Source: Bacteroidota bacterium
GTDB lineage: Bacteria; Bacteroidota; Bacteroidia; Cytophagales; Cyclobacteriaceae
Reading direction: 5' to 3'
NCBI GenBank assembly: GCA_023417785.1
Contig: JAEZEH010000137.1
Span: 1-64,000 of the forward strand
Length of the DNA: 64,000 bases
Of this stretch, positions 32,917-39,504 are shown piece after piece; the stretch's first letter is position 1, and the number at the start of each line of letters is the position of its first letter. The translations under genes were made by a program, and so were the position numbers. The notes under the pieces were generated by a model. It was not told the DNA's origin. It was given only the letters and a program-made list of their open reading frames with translations, and ran no database searches.

Positions 32917-34716
32917 ATGAGCAGTGTTCAAACCAAACAAGCCATCAAAGGCGGAGAGTTTCTGATCAGAGACACAGAAGCGAGGGAAATTTTTATTCCC
33001 GAAGAGTTCAACGAAGAACAAAGGATGATTGAACAGCAATGCAAGGACTTCCTGGCAAAAGAGGTATGGCCAAAGCTGGATGAAATAGATTCAATGAAGA
33101 GTCCGGAGCTAATGCCCTCGATTCTGGATAAGGCCGGAGAACTGGGCTTGCTGGGGACATCGGTACCAGCGGAGCTTGGCGGCTTCGGAATGGATTTCAA
33201 TACGACCATGTTGGTAGCTGAGGTTATTGGCGCCGGACATAGTGTAGCCGTCGCGTTGTCGGCTCATACCGGAATTGGCACGCTTCCGATACTTTATTAC
33301 GGAACAGAGGAACAGAAGAACAAGTATATTCCTAAACTGGCTACGGGTGAATATAAAGCTGCATACTGTCTGACGGAGCCGGACTCAGGATCTGATGCGA
33401 ACAGTGGAAAAACAAAGGCCACACTTAGCGCGGATGGTAAACACTATATCATCAACGGCCAGAAGATGTGGATCACCAACGGTGGCTTCGCAGATGTGTT
33501 CGTTGTGTTTGCAAAAATCGACAACGACAAAAACCTTAGCGCATTCATTGTTGAAAAGTCTTTCGGCGGAATCACGATGAACGAAGAGGAGAAAAAGATG
33601 GGCATCAAAGGTTCATCAACCCGGCAGATTTTCTTCAACGACTGCAAGGTTCCCGTCGAAAATCTTCTCAGCGAAAGGGAGAACGGGTTCAAGATCGCCG
33701 TGAATATTCTCAATATTGGCCGTATAAAACTCGGTATAGCTGCATTGGGTGGTAGTAAAAAAACAATCTCGACGGCAACGCAGTACGCCAATGAGCGCAA
33801 ACAGTTTGGTGTCACGATCGGAACATTCGGTGCGATCAAATATAAGCTGGCAGAAATGGTGACGCGCGTGTTCGCATCAGAGTCCGCTCACTATAGAGCT
33901 GGGCAGAATATTGACGATGCTTATAACGCGTTTGTCGAGGGAGGAATGGAACCCGGCAAAGCACGACTGAAGTCGCTGGAAGAATTCGCGATTGAATGCG
34001 CTATCCTCAAAGTACATGGCTCGGAGGTGTTGGACTATGTGGTGGATGAGGGCGTTCAGATCTATGGTGGCATGGGCTTCTCAGCCGAGGGTCCGATGGA
34101 TCGTGCTTATCGCGATGCCCGGATCAACCGGATTTTTGAAGGAACCAATGAAATTAATCGCCTGCTGACCATTGATATGCTGCTGAAGCGCGCGATGAAA
34201 GGGTCGCTTGACCTGATGAGTCCGGCAATGGCGGTTCAAAAAGAACTGATGTCTATCCCTGACTTCGGCACCGGGGATGATGAGGGCGTATTCGTTAAAG
34301 AAAAAAAGGTGCTTGCCAATTTGAAGAAGGCCGGGCTGATGGTTGCTGGTGCCGCTGTACAAAAGTTTATGATGAAACTCTCCGACGAACAGGAGATTTT
34401 AATGAACCTCGCCGATATGCTCATTGAAGGTTACGTTGCTGAGTCAACAATCCTGCGCGTTGAGAAACTGATTGGAATGCGCGGAGAGGAGGCGTGTAAA
34501 CTCGAGAAGGAAATGGCTGTTATTTATCTTCACCATGCCGTTAACAGGGCAGGGCTGGCAGGCCGGGAGGCGATTTCATCTTTTGCAGAAGGTGATGAGC
34601 AACGGTTGATGCTGATGGGATTAAAGCGGTTCACCAAACTTGAAACGCACAACCTCAAGGAAGCACGTCGCAGGATTGCAGGGTATGTCCTGGAAAAAGG
34701 CGAATACCCTTTTTGA
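32917..34716 (+). CDS. Acyl-CoA dehydrogenase with C-terminal extension
   Basis: The FAD enzyme catalyses the first beta-oxidation step. The 599-residue protein contains YCLTEPDSGSDANSGKT (FAD/substrate-binding strand), QKMWITNGGFADVFVVF, the helical FAD-binding region ERKQFGVTIGTFGAIKYKLA and YGGMGFSAEGPMDRAYRDAR, with the catalytic-base region INRIFEGTNEINRL (about residues 408-421). The first 420 residues form the standard fold. The extra C-terminal 170 residues (about 430-599) resemble the VLCAD-type helical domain, suggesting long-chain substrates. Last gene of the marR operon; a clear terminator follows at 34747. Confidence 0.95.
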   Translation: MSSVQTKQAIKGGEFLIRDTEAREIFIPEEFNEEQRMIEQQCKDFLAKEVWPKLDEIDSMKSPELMPSILDKAGELGLLGTSVPAELGGFGMDFNTTMLVAEVIGAGHSVAVALSAHTGIGTLPILYYGTEEQKNKYIPKLATGEYKAAYCLTEPDSGSDANSGKTKATLSADGKHYIINGQKMWITNGGFADVFVVFAKIDNDKNLSAFIVEKSFGGITMNEEEKKMGIKGSSTRQIFFNDCKVPVENLLSERENGFKIAVNILNIGRIKLGIAALGGSKKTISTATQYANERKQFGVTIGTFGAIKYKLAEMVTRVFASESAHYRAGQNIDDAYNAFVEGGMEPGKARLKSLEEFAIECAILKVHGSEVLDYVVDEGVQIYGGMGFSAEGPMDRAYRDARINRIFEGTNEINRLLTIDMLLKRAMKGSLDLMSPAMAVQKELMSIPDFGTGDDEGVFVKEKKVLANLKKAGLMVAGAAVQKFMMKLSDEQEILMNLADMLIEGYVAESTILRVEKLIGMRGEEACKLEKEMAVIYLHHAVNRAGLAGREAISSFAEGDEQRLMLMGLKRFTKLETHNLKEARRRIAGYVLEKGEYPF

Positions 34717-34746
34717 AATAGAAAGTCTTTAACCTGAATTGAGACT

Positions 34747-34773
34747 GGGCCGGATTACCGGCCCTTTCTTTTT
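34747..34773 (+). terminator. Intrinsic terminator of the beta-oxidation operon
   Basis: GGGCCGG, loop ATTA, CCGGCCC, then TTTCTTTTT gives a GC-rich seven-pair stem with a T-rich tail, 30 bases after the acyl-CoA dehydrogenase stop. Confidence 0.9.
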
Positions 34774-34921
34774 GTGTACGGTTCTGTAATACCCAAGTGT
34801 TCGAAACCTGACACTTTTCACCCCCACAGATATCGAGAACGCCATTTCTGACTCATTTTCGCGGTTTCCCGATTTATGCACAAAATTTGCGATTCAGCTG
34901 TTACACAAACCCATTTCTGAG

Positions 34922-35227
34922 ATGCAGACCCGAAGCAATACATCCACGACTAATACACTTCTTATCGTCGTTCTGATTATCATAACGTTTCCACTCTGGA
35001 TCGGCTTGATCGGAGGGGTATTCGGCCTGGTTGCCGGCGTATTCGGTGCGGTCTTTGGAATAATTGGAGCGGTGTTCGGTGCCGTATTCGGTGCAATAGG
35101 TTCAATATTCGGCGTTTTCTTCGGGGGTCACTGGGGCTGGCCGGGTTTTCACCTCGTTGGTGGCAACGTCCTTTTTGTCGGGCTAATAATTCTCTGTGTC
35201 GTTCTGCTCAACCGCAGAAGAAGATAG
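34922..35227 (+). CDS. Small glycine-repeat membrane protein
   Basis: The 101-residue protein begins with a short polar head (TRSNTSTTN), then a hydrophobic helix (LLIVVLIIITFPLWIGLIGG). A run of seven-residue near-repeats follows (VAGVFGAV, IIGAVFGA, IGSIFGVF; about residues 36-66). An aromatic GGHWGWPGFHL turn and a last helix ending in NRRRR complete it. The periodic G-[AI]-[VI]-F-G pattern suggests close helix packing (glycine-zipper-like). I recognise no characterised family; it might be a membrane-shaping or stress protein, which is a guess. Its stop directly abuts the stop of the convergent gene at 35228. Confidence 0.72.
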   Translation: MQTRSNTSTTNTLLIVVLIIITFPLWIGLIGGVFGLVAGVFGAVFGIIGAVFGAVFGAIGSIFGVFFGGHWGWPGFHLVGGNVLFVGLIILCVVLLNRRRR

Positions 35228-35614
35228 TCACGATACCGAATGCCTGTTGTAGAGGCTGGGGTTCAAAAAGTAGCGTGAGTATATGGGGTACTTTTTTACC
35301 TCGACAAGTTGCGGCCGCGATCTGACAAAAACCACCTTGTACTGCAACTCAAACCCTTTCTCGGCTTTGATTTCTTTTCTTACCGAGTGCCACTTCTTGT
35401 CATAGGGACTTAAAACTTTCACTTCAATGTGGAAAACTCCGGGCGTGGATCGCACGCGAACGAATTTCCCAGGCTGTTTATTGTAGAGTTTGCCGTTGAC
35501 AAAGACCTGCATGGTTAACCCTTTGTCACTTGTCAAGGCGATTCCCGAGTCGTAGGCAAACGCAGTAAGAGTGGTTCCCAAAAGGAAAAGCAGGATAAGA
35601 GAGGAGGTCTTCAT
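35228..35614 (-). CDS. Secreted hypothetical protein with a beta-sandwich-like body
   Basis: ATG 35614 (128 residues) puts a signal peptide at the N-terminus: MKTSSLILLFLLGTTLTAFA. An ATG 30 bases upstream would add ten residues before it and is less likely. The mature part is beta-rich and basic: TMQVFVNGKLYNK, VRVRSTPGVFHIEVKVL and YKVVFVRSRPQLVEV. The pattern resembles small DUF-type PEGA-like surface domains, but I cannot name the family. It abuts the glycine-repeat membrane gene tail-to-tail, with stops on adjacent bases. Confidence 0.7.
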   Translation of the reverse strand: MKTSSLILLFLLGTTLTAFAYDSGIALTSDKGLTMQVFVNGKLYNKQPGKFVRVRSTPGVFHIEVKVLSPYDKKWHSVRKEIKAEKGFELQYKVVFVRSRPQLVEVKKYPIYSRYFLNPSLYNRHSVS

Positions 35615-35976
35615 AATCGTCTTCACTTTCTTCAATACCAACACAAGTTATGCCATATTATTTCCGGAGAGTAGTTTAATAAGCGCAATGATCTTGCATT
35701 TGGGAATAAGCCTGCAGGCTATTTTTCGGACAGGCAAAACAAAATCATTACAACTGTCGTGAGACGGGATCGAGGCTGGAAACATTGAAGTGAGATTATT
35801 TTTGCCTTAATCGCTGGCGTATATACGATGCGTTGAGTGACACAGTTTCCGGAACCTTTTAAAAAACTTCCTTCTTCAAAAAAAACATACACACAAACGA
35901 TGTATTTTTCGGCTCGAAGATTACATCGACTCGGAAAAAAAATTAACCTGCCGGCTTTTCGGCGAAACGCATAAAT
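35615..35976. other. Non-coding region and structured leader of the SMR transporter
   Basis: No gene is supported here. The right half likely contains the transcript leader of the SMR gene. A hairpin has arms CGATGTA (35898-35904) and TACATCG (35922-35928), and a short one GCCG/CGGC lies at 35950-35963, 24 bases before the ATG (35977). Two hairpins before a guanidinium-exporter-like gene recall guanidine riboswitches, but the required ACGR loops are not evident. Confidence 0.35.
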
Positions 35977-36291
35977 ATGGCATGGGCTTACTTATTTCTG
36001 GCCGGATTGTTTGAAGTAGGATTTACAACCTGTCTTAAACTATCTGAAAACTTCACCAAAACAGGCTGGGCTATAGGTTTCTTCGTGAGCATTTCGCTCA
36101 GTTTCTGGCTTCTTAACAAGGCTATTCAAACCATTCCACTCGGAACAGCTTATGGTGTATGGACAGGCATAGGAGCTGTGGGAACAGTGATCGTCGGGAT
36201 AGTGTTTTTTCGTGAACCACTTTTCTTTTGGAGGGTGTTCTTTCTGATGACGCTTATCATTTCGCTTATAGGTCTGAAGGCCGTATCATAA
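35977..36291 (+). CDS. SMR-family transporter, SugE/Gdx-like
   Basis: The 104-residue protein has four TM helices and the small-multidrug-resistance signature. The essential glutamate is in LAGLFEVGFTTCLK (E13), and GTAYGVWTGIGAVGT (about residues 57-71) is the helix-3 block typical of SugE/Gdx guanidinium exporters and their relatives. A dual-topology homodimer that exchanges cation for protons is expected. Choice between guanidinium (Gdx) and quaternary ammonium (Qac) substrates cannot be settled by sequence alone; W-T-G-I-G favours the SugE/Gdx branch. It ends in a bidirectional terminator shared with the thioredoxin-like gene. Confidence 0.9.
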   Translation: MAWAYLFLAGLFEVGFTTCLKLSENFTKTGWAIGFFVSISLSFWLLNKAIQTIPLGTAYGVWTGIGAVGTVIVGIVFFREPLFFWRVFFLMTLIISLIGLKAVS

Positions 36292-36316
36292 AAAAGCTCC
36301 AACAAGGAGCTTTTTT
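36291..36316. terminator. Bidirectional terminator between SMR and thioredoxin-like genes
   Basis: AAAAAAGCTCC, loop AACAA, GGAGCTTTTTT is symmetric, with A-run and T-run on opposite sides, so it can end transcripts from both convergent genes. Confidence 0.9.
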
Positions 36317-36336
36317 CGGTTACTAAAGTGGATACC

Positions 36337-36948
36337 TCACGTTGAGCGATACTTAATTCCGCAACCAATGGCTTTGGTTTTATTGTCCTGAACCGGTTTT
36401 CCCGCAATAAGCGCCTCGACGGCTTCTTCGACCCACTTCCTGGACGCAGCCTTCTCATCGCGGCTGTTGTCGTCAATCGCCCCGATATAGGCAACGGAAA
36501 ATGAATTATTCTCATTTTTTAACACAAAAACGTGGGGTGTATTGGTCGCGCCAAATGCCCTGGCAACATCCTGCGTTTCGTCAACGAGATAAGGAAAGTC
36601 ATAACCTTTTTTCTTTGCCTGGCTCACCATTGCATCGAACGAGTCCCCTGGCGACATCTTGGGATCATTCGCATTAATTGTCACTACAGGAAAACCGGCA
36701 TCCTTATACTTCTTGTTTAACGCCATGATACGGCTGTTGTACATTTTTGAGTATGGGCAAGTGTTGCAATCAAAGATTACAATAAGCCCTTTCTCTCTGG
36801 AATAATCGGAGAGGCTCACCTTTTTTCCATCCGTGTTCTTTAATGTGAAATCTTTGACCTTGTCGCCTACCTGGTACCCGCCACCGGCAAACGCCATAAA
36901 CAACAGGGTACACACCACCATTGAGGACGTCGCGATTAGTTTTTTCAT
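36337..36948 (-). CDS. Secreted thioredoxin-family protein (redoxin type)
   Basis: The 203-residue protein has a signal peptide (about residues 1-21) and an AhpC/TSA-like redoxin domain: GDKVKDFTLKNTDGKKVSLSD, then IVIFDCNTCPYSKMYNSRI with redox pair C61-NT-C64, and the cis-Pro equivalent GATNTPHVFVLK (about residues 132-143). Most relatives act as periplasmic thiol-disulfide reductases. It precedes the TlpA-like gene on the same strand when read from the right (gap 12 bases), so they form one unit. A cysteine near the C-terminus (AIGCGIKYRST) is an extra feature. Confidence 0.9.
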   Translation of the reverse strand: MKKLIATSSMVVCTLLFMAFAGGGYQVGDKVKDFTLKNTDGKKVSLSDYSREKGLIVIFDCNTCPYSKMYNSRIMALNKKYKDAGFPVVTINANDPKMSPGDSFDAMVSQAKKKGYDFPYLVDETQDVARAFGATNTPHVFVLKNENNSFSVAYIGAIDDNSRDEKAASRKWVEEAVEALIAGKPVQDNKTKAIGCGIKYRST

Positions 36949-36960
36949 AAGGATCTTTGT

Positions 36961-37437
36961 TTAGCTTCTGATAAATTCGTCAACGAGTGTTTTAAGTTCA
37001 CCCTCTTTCAACTCCTTTTCAATAAATTTTCTTTTACCGGTTCGGGTATTCAATATGAGGGTTGCAGGGATGGCTCCCGACCAGGCAGGGTCAACCTTGT
37101 CAATCCATGAATTGCCGTTAATTTCATCAAGGAGAACCGTAGGTACGCTCATTTTCTTTCGTTGGATGAAGCGTTCGACCCGGTTCACCTGGTCGGCGAA
37201 ATCGAGACTAACAAGCGTAACTTTCAAACCCGAGTCCCGTTCCAGGTGCAATGCCTCAAACTGCGGAAGTTCTTTGACGCAAGGGCCACACCAGGTGGCC
37301 CAGAAGTTAATCACATGTATCTCTGGCTGGGGCGACTTAATGATCGCAGCGAGGTCTGGGTATTTGATAACTTCTACCCGCTGTCCTACGGCCGTATAAA
37401 AACAAAACGTCAGTACGAAAAAAAAACAGCGAATCAT
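36961..37437 (-). CDS. TlpA-like periplasmic disulfide reductase
   Basis: The 158-residue protein has a signal peptide (about 1-18, cleavage near AVGQ) and the classic active site NFWATWCGPC (C50-GP-C53). A cis-Pro loop lies in WSGAIPATLILN (about residues 119-130). It probably reduces or exchanges disulfides in envelope or cytochrome maturation substrates, as TlpA/ResA proteins do. First gene of the two-gene thioredoxin unit, divergent from the nitronate monooxygenase across a 335-base AT-rich gap. Confidence 0.92.
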   Translation of the reverse strand: MIRCFFFVLTFCFYTAVGQRVEVIKYPDLAAIIKSPQPEIHVINFWATWCGPCVKELPQFEALHLERDSGLKVTLVSLDFADQVNRVERFIQRKKMSVPTVLLDEINGNSWIDKVDPAWSGAIPATLILNTRTGKRKFIEKELKEGELKTLVDEFIRS

Positions 37438-37772
37438 TGTCTCGAATCTTACTTAAAAAAACAATCAAAACATAATCCAAAATCTACGATTTCGTCATCA
37501 TAAAATTGCAAAAACCTTAGAATTCAAGTACTTATAAAGTCCTATAAAAAAGCCAAAAAAGATTTCCACAATTTCGCGCAATTATCCACACGATGATAGG
37601 AGTATCATTTAAGAGGCTGATAAACAACGTGTTAAGCGGCTATTTATAAATCCCCTCTTTGTGGACAACTTTGAAGCCGGTAAAAAACGACTTTCATCCG
37701 CGCAAAAAAAATCGCGAAGCGACCTTGATCTTTAAAGAACTGGAAATTAACTCGGTGTAAGTAAATTGTTAC
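37438..37772. other. AT-rich divergent intergenic region with DnaA boxes; second origin candidate
   Basis: No gene in 335 bases. One exact DnaA box TTATCCACA (37582-37590) and two one-mismatch boxes, ATTTCCACA (37562-37570) and TGTGGACAA (37660-37668), lie within 107 bases of AT-rich DNA. A short inverted repeat ATGATA-GGAG-TATCAT is at 37593-37608. It must also carry the promoters of both divergent genes. No Bacteroidota -33/-7 pair is clear. Confidence 0.4.
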
Positions 37773-38714
37773 ATGATCAGATCAAGAATCACGTCCCTTT
37801 TTGGTGTATCGTTACCCGTAATTCAGGCGGGAATGGTATGGTGCAGTGGGTGGAAGTTGGCATCAGCTGTAAGCAATGCAGGCGGTTTGGGAATTATCGG
37901 TGCGGGGTCCATGTATCCCGAAATACTTCGCGAGCACATTCAGAAGTGCCGCCGGGCGACGGATAAGCCCTTTGCTGTTAATGTTCCACTGCTTTATCCT
38001 GATATCGACAAGCATTTTGAAATTATTTCGCAGGAGCAAGTACCTATCGTTTTCACTTCCGCCGGCAATCCGGCTTCCTGGACATCACAACTGAAATCAA
38101 GAGGAATAATAGTGGTCCATGTGGTATCAAGTGTGAAGTTCGCGCGGAAGGCAGCCGAAGCGGGAGTAGATGCCGTAGTGGCTGAAGGTTTCGAGGCCGG
38201 AGGGCATAACGGCAGAGAGGAGACGACTACGTTTGTGCTCCTGCCCATGGTGAGGGATGCTATTGATATTCCGCTTATTGCGGCGGGGGGAATTAACGAT
38301 GGGAGGACAATGGTTGCGGCAGAGGCACTCGGTGCAGAGGCTGTTCAAATCGGAAGCCGCTTTGCCATCAGTGCTGAGTCATCGGCCCATCCGGCTTTCA
38401 AGGATCGCGTAATCCGATGCGGAGAGGGCGAGACGGTTCTGACGTTGAAAAAGCTGACCCCTGTCCGACTGATACGGAATGCGTTTTATGATCAGGTCCA
38501 CGCAGCTGAGGCAAACGGAGCCACCTCCGAGCAAATGCGATTACTTTTGGGCACACGTCGCGCCAAAAGAGGTATTTTCGAAGGAGATCTCGACGAAGGC
38601 GAACTGGAAATAGGTCAGATATCCGCCACATTGACCAAAGTGCAACCCGCCGCAGCTATTGTCAAAGAAATCTGGGAGGAGTATCGCGAAATTAAAACCC
38701 GTATGTGCAAATGA
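37773..38714 (+). CDS. Nitronate monooxygenase (2-nitropropane dioxygenase family)
   Basis: The 313-residue FMN TIM-barrel protein has PVIQAGMVWCSGWKLASAVS, AGGLGIIGAGS, the FMN-binding middle block EGFEAGGHNG (about residues 138-147) and phosphate-binding LIAAGGINDGRTMVAAEALG, then AEAVQIGSRFAIS. Relatives are nitronate monooxygenases, enoyl-ACP reductase II (FabK) and uncharacterised enzymes; the GGHNG-type loop with its histidine supports the nitronate class. Substrate in vivo is uncertain. Its stop overlaps the VOC gene start by four bases. Confidence 0.88.
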   Translation: MIRSRITSLFGVSLPVIQAGMVWCSGWKLASAVSNAGGLGIIGAGSMYPEILREHIQKCRRATDKPFAVNVPLLYPDIDKHFEIISQEQVPIVFTSAGNPASWTSQLKSRGIIVVHVVSSVKFARKAAEAGVDAVVAEGFEAGGHNGREETTTFVLLPMVRDAIDIPLIAAGGINDGRTMVAAEALGAEAVQIGSRFAISAESSAHPAFKDRVIRCGEGETVLTLKKLTPVRLIRNAFYDQVHAAEANGATSEQMRLLLGTRRAKRGIFEGDLDEGELEIGQISATLTKVQPAAAIVKEIWEEYREIKTRMCK

Positions 38715-39103
38715 ATTGTCTTAAAATCAAGGAAACGTGTCTTTATATCAAGGACCTGGAGCAGGCCAAAGGCTTTTACCATGGTGTGCTCGGTTTTCCT
38801 GTGATCAATTATTTGCCGGGGAAACACCTTTTTCTCAGGACAGGCGAATCTGTTTTGCTGTGTTTTAATCCCACAGATTCAAAAGCGAAGACAAGCCCAC
38901 CGGCGCATTTTGCTGAAGGTCCGCAGCACCTCGCATTTGAGGTCCCTCTGGCAGAATATGAAGATCACAAAAAAGAACTCACAAAAAAGAAAGTCGAAAT
39001 AATAGATGAAGTCACCTGGGAATCAGGCAGAAAGTCGTTTTATTTTCTGGATCCCGCTGGAAACGTGTTGGAGATCGTGCCAGACTCCGGGGTGTGGGAC
39101 TAA
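38711..39103 (+). CDS. VOC-superfamily (glyoxalase/dioxygenase-fold) protein
   Basis: ATG 38711 overlaps the preceding TGA (ATGA); the upstream GTG at 38705 is less likely. The 130-residue protein contains the first beta-alpha-beta unit, LKIKETCLYIKDLEQAKGFYHGVLGF, and the second GPQHLAFEVP...KSFYFLDPAGNVLEIV. Metal ligands of VOC proteins are a His near the second unit (QHLAF) and a terminal Glu (LEIVPD), both present. Reaction unknown; candidates are glyoxalase-, epimerase- or fosfomycin-resistance-like. Coupled to the nitronate monooxygenase gene. Confidence 0.85.
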   Translation: MNCLKIKETCLYIKDLEQAKGFYHGVLGFPVINYLPGKHLFLRTGESVLLCFNPTDSKAKTSPPAHFAEGPQHLAFEVPLAEYEDHKKELTKKKVEIIDEVTWESGRKSFYFLDPAGNVLEIVPDSGVWD

Positions 39104-39366
39104 ATTTTTTCAAGCGAAATCTGGAATGCCGGCGCCTCCGTCTGCCGTTCACGCCTGACAGGGGCCTTCTCCATCGGGTAAGATTTTTCCAGCCAGTTCA
39201 AATAATCTTTGTACTGGATGCAGTTACTCACGATTGTTTTGTCGATCAGTATTTTAATCAGAAAATCTTCCGCGGTAAGTTCCCTTATCTTGTCCTGCTG
39301 GTCGACGGGCAAGTCGCTTAGTTCGACGTACTCGATGCCCTTGTAAACTCTCGAATTTACCTTCAT
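39100..39366 (-). CDS. Small conserved-looking hypothetical protein
   Basis: The 88-residue frame starts MKVNSRVYKGIEYVELSDLP and continues with helical, acidic composition (DQQDKIRELTAEDFLIKIL, then KDYLNWLEKSYPM). No signal or TM region. It converges with the VOC gene, overlapping its stop by four bases. The N-terminal 'RVYKGIEYVELSDLP' looks like a beta-hairpin, which may suggest a regulatory or adaptor protein. I do not know the family. Confidence 0.65.
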   Translation of the reverse strand: MKVNSRVYKGIEYVELSDLPVDQQDKIRELTAEDFLIKILIDKTIVSNCIQYKDYLNWLEKSYPMEKAPVRRERQTEAPAFQISLEKI

Positions 39367-39504
39367 AATTTCAAACCCGCATTTAATTCCTGTGGTTCAA
39401 CACTGGTAACCGTTTGAAGGAATGCGACGACAAAAGTAATTCACAATTCTGTGATTAGTCCTTTCTGTTAATGATTATTTTTCGAGTTGGATCAAAATTT
39501 CTAA

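Noticed and set aside
35898..35963. Guanidine-II riboswitch (mini-ykkC)
   Set aside because: Two hairpins exist upstream of a Gdx-like gene, but neither loop shows ACGR; reported only as a structured leader.
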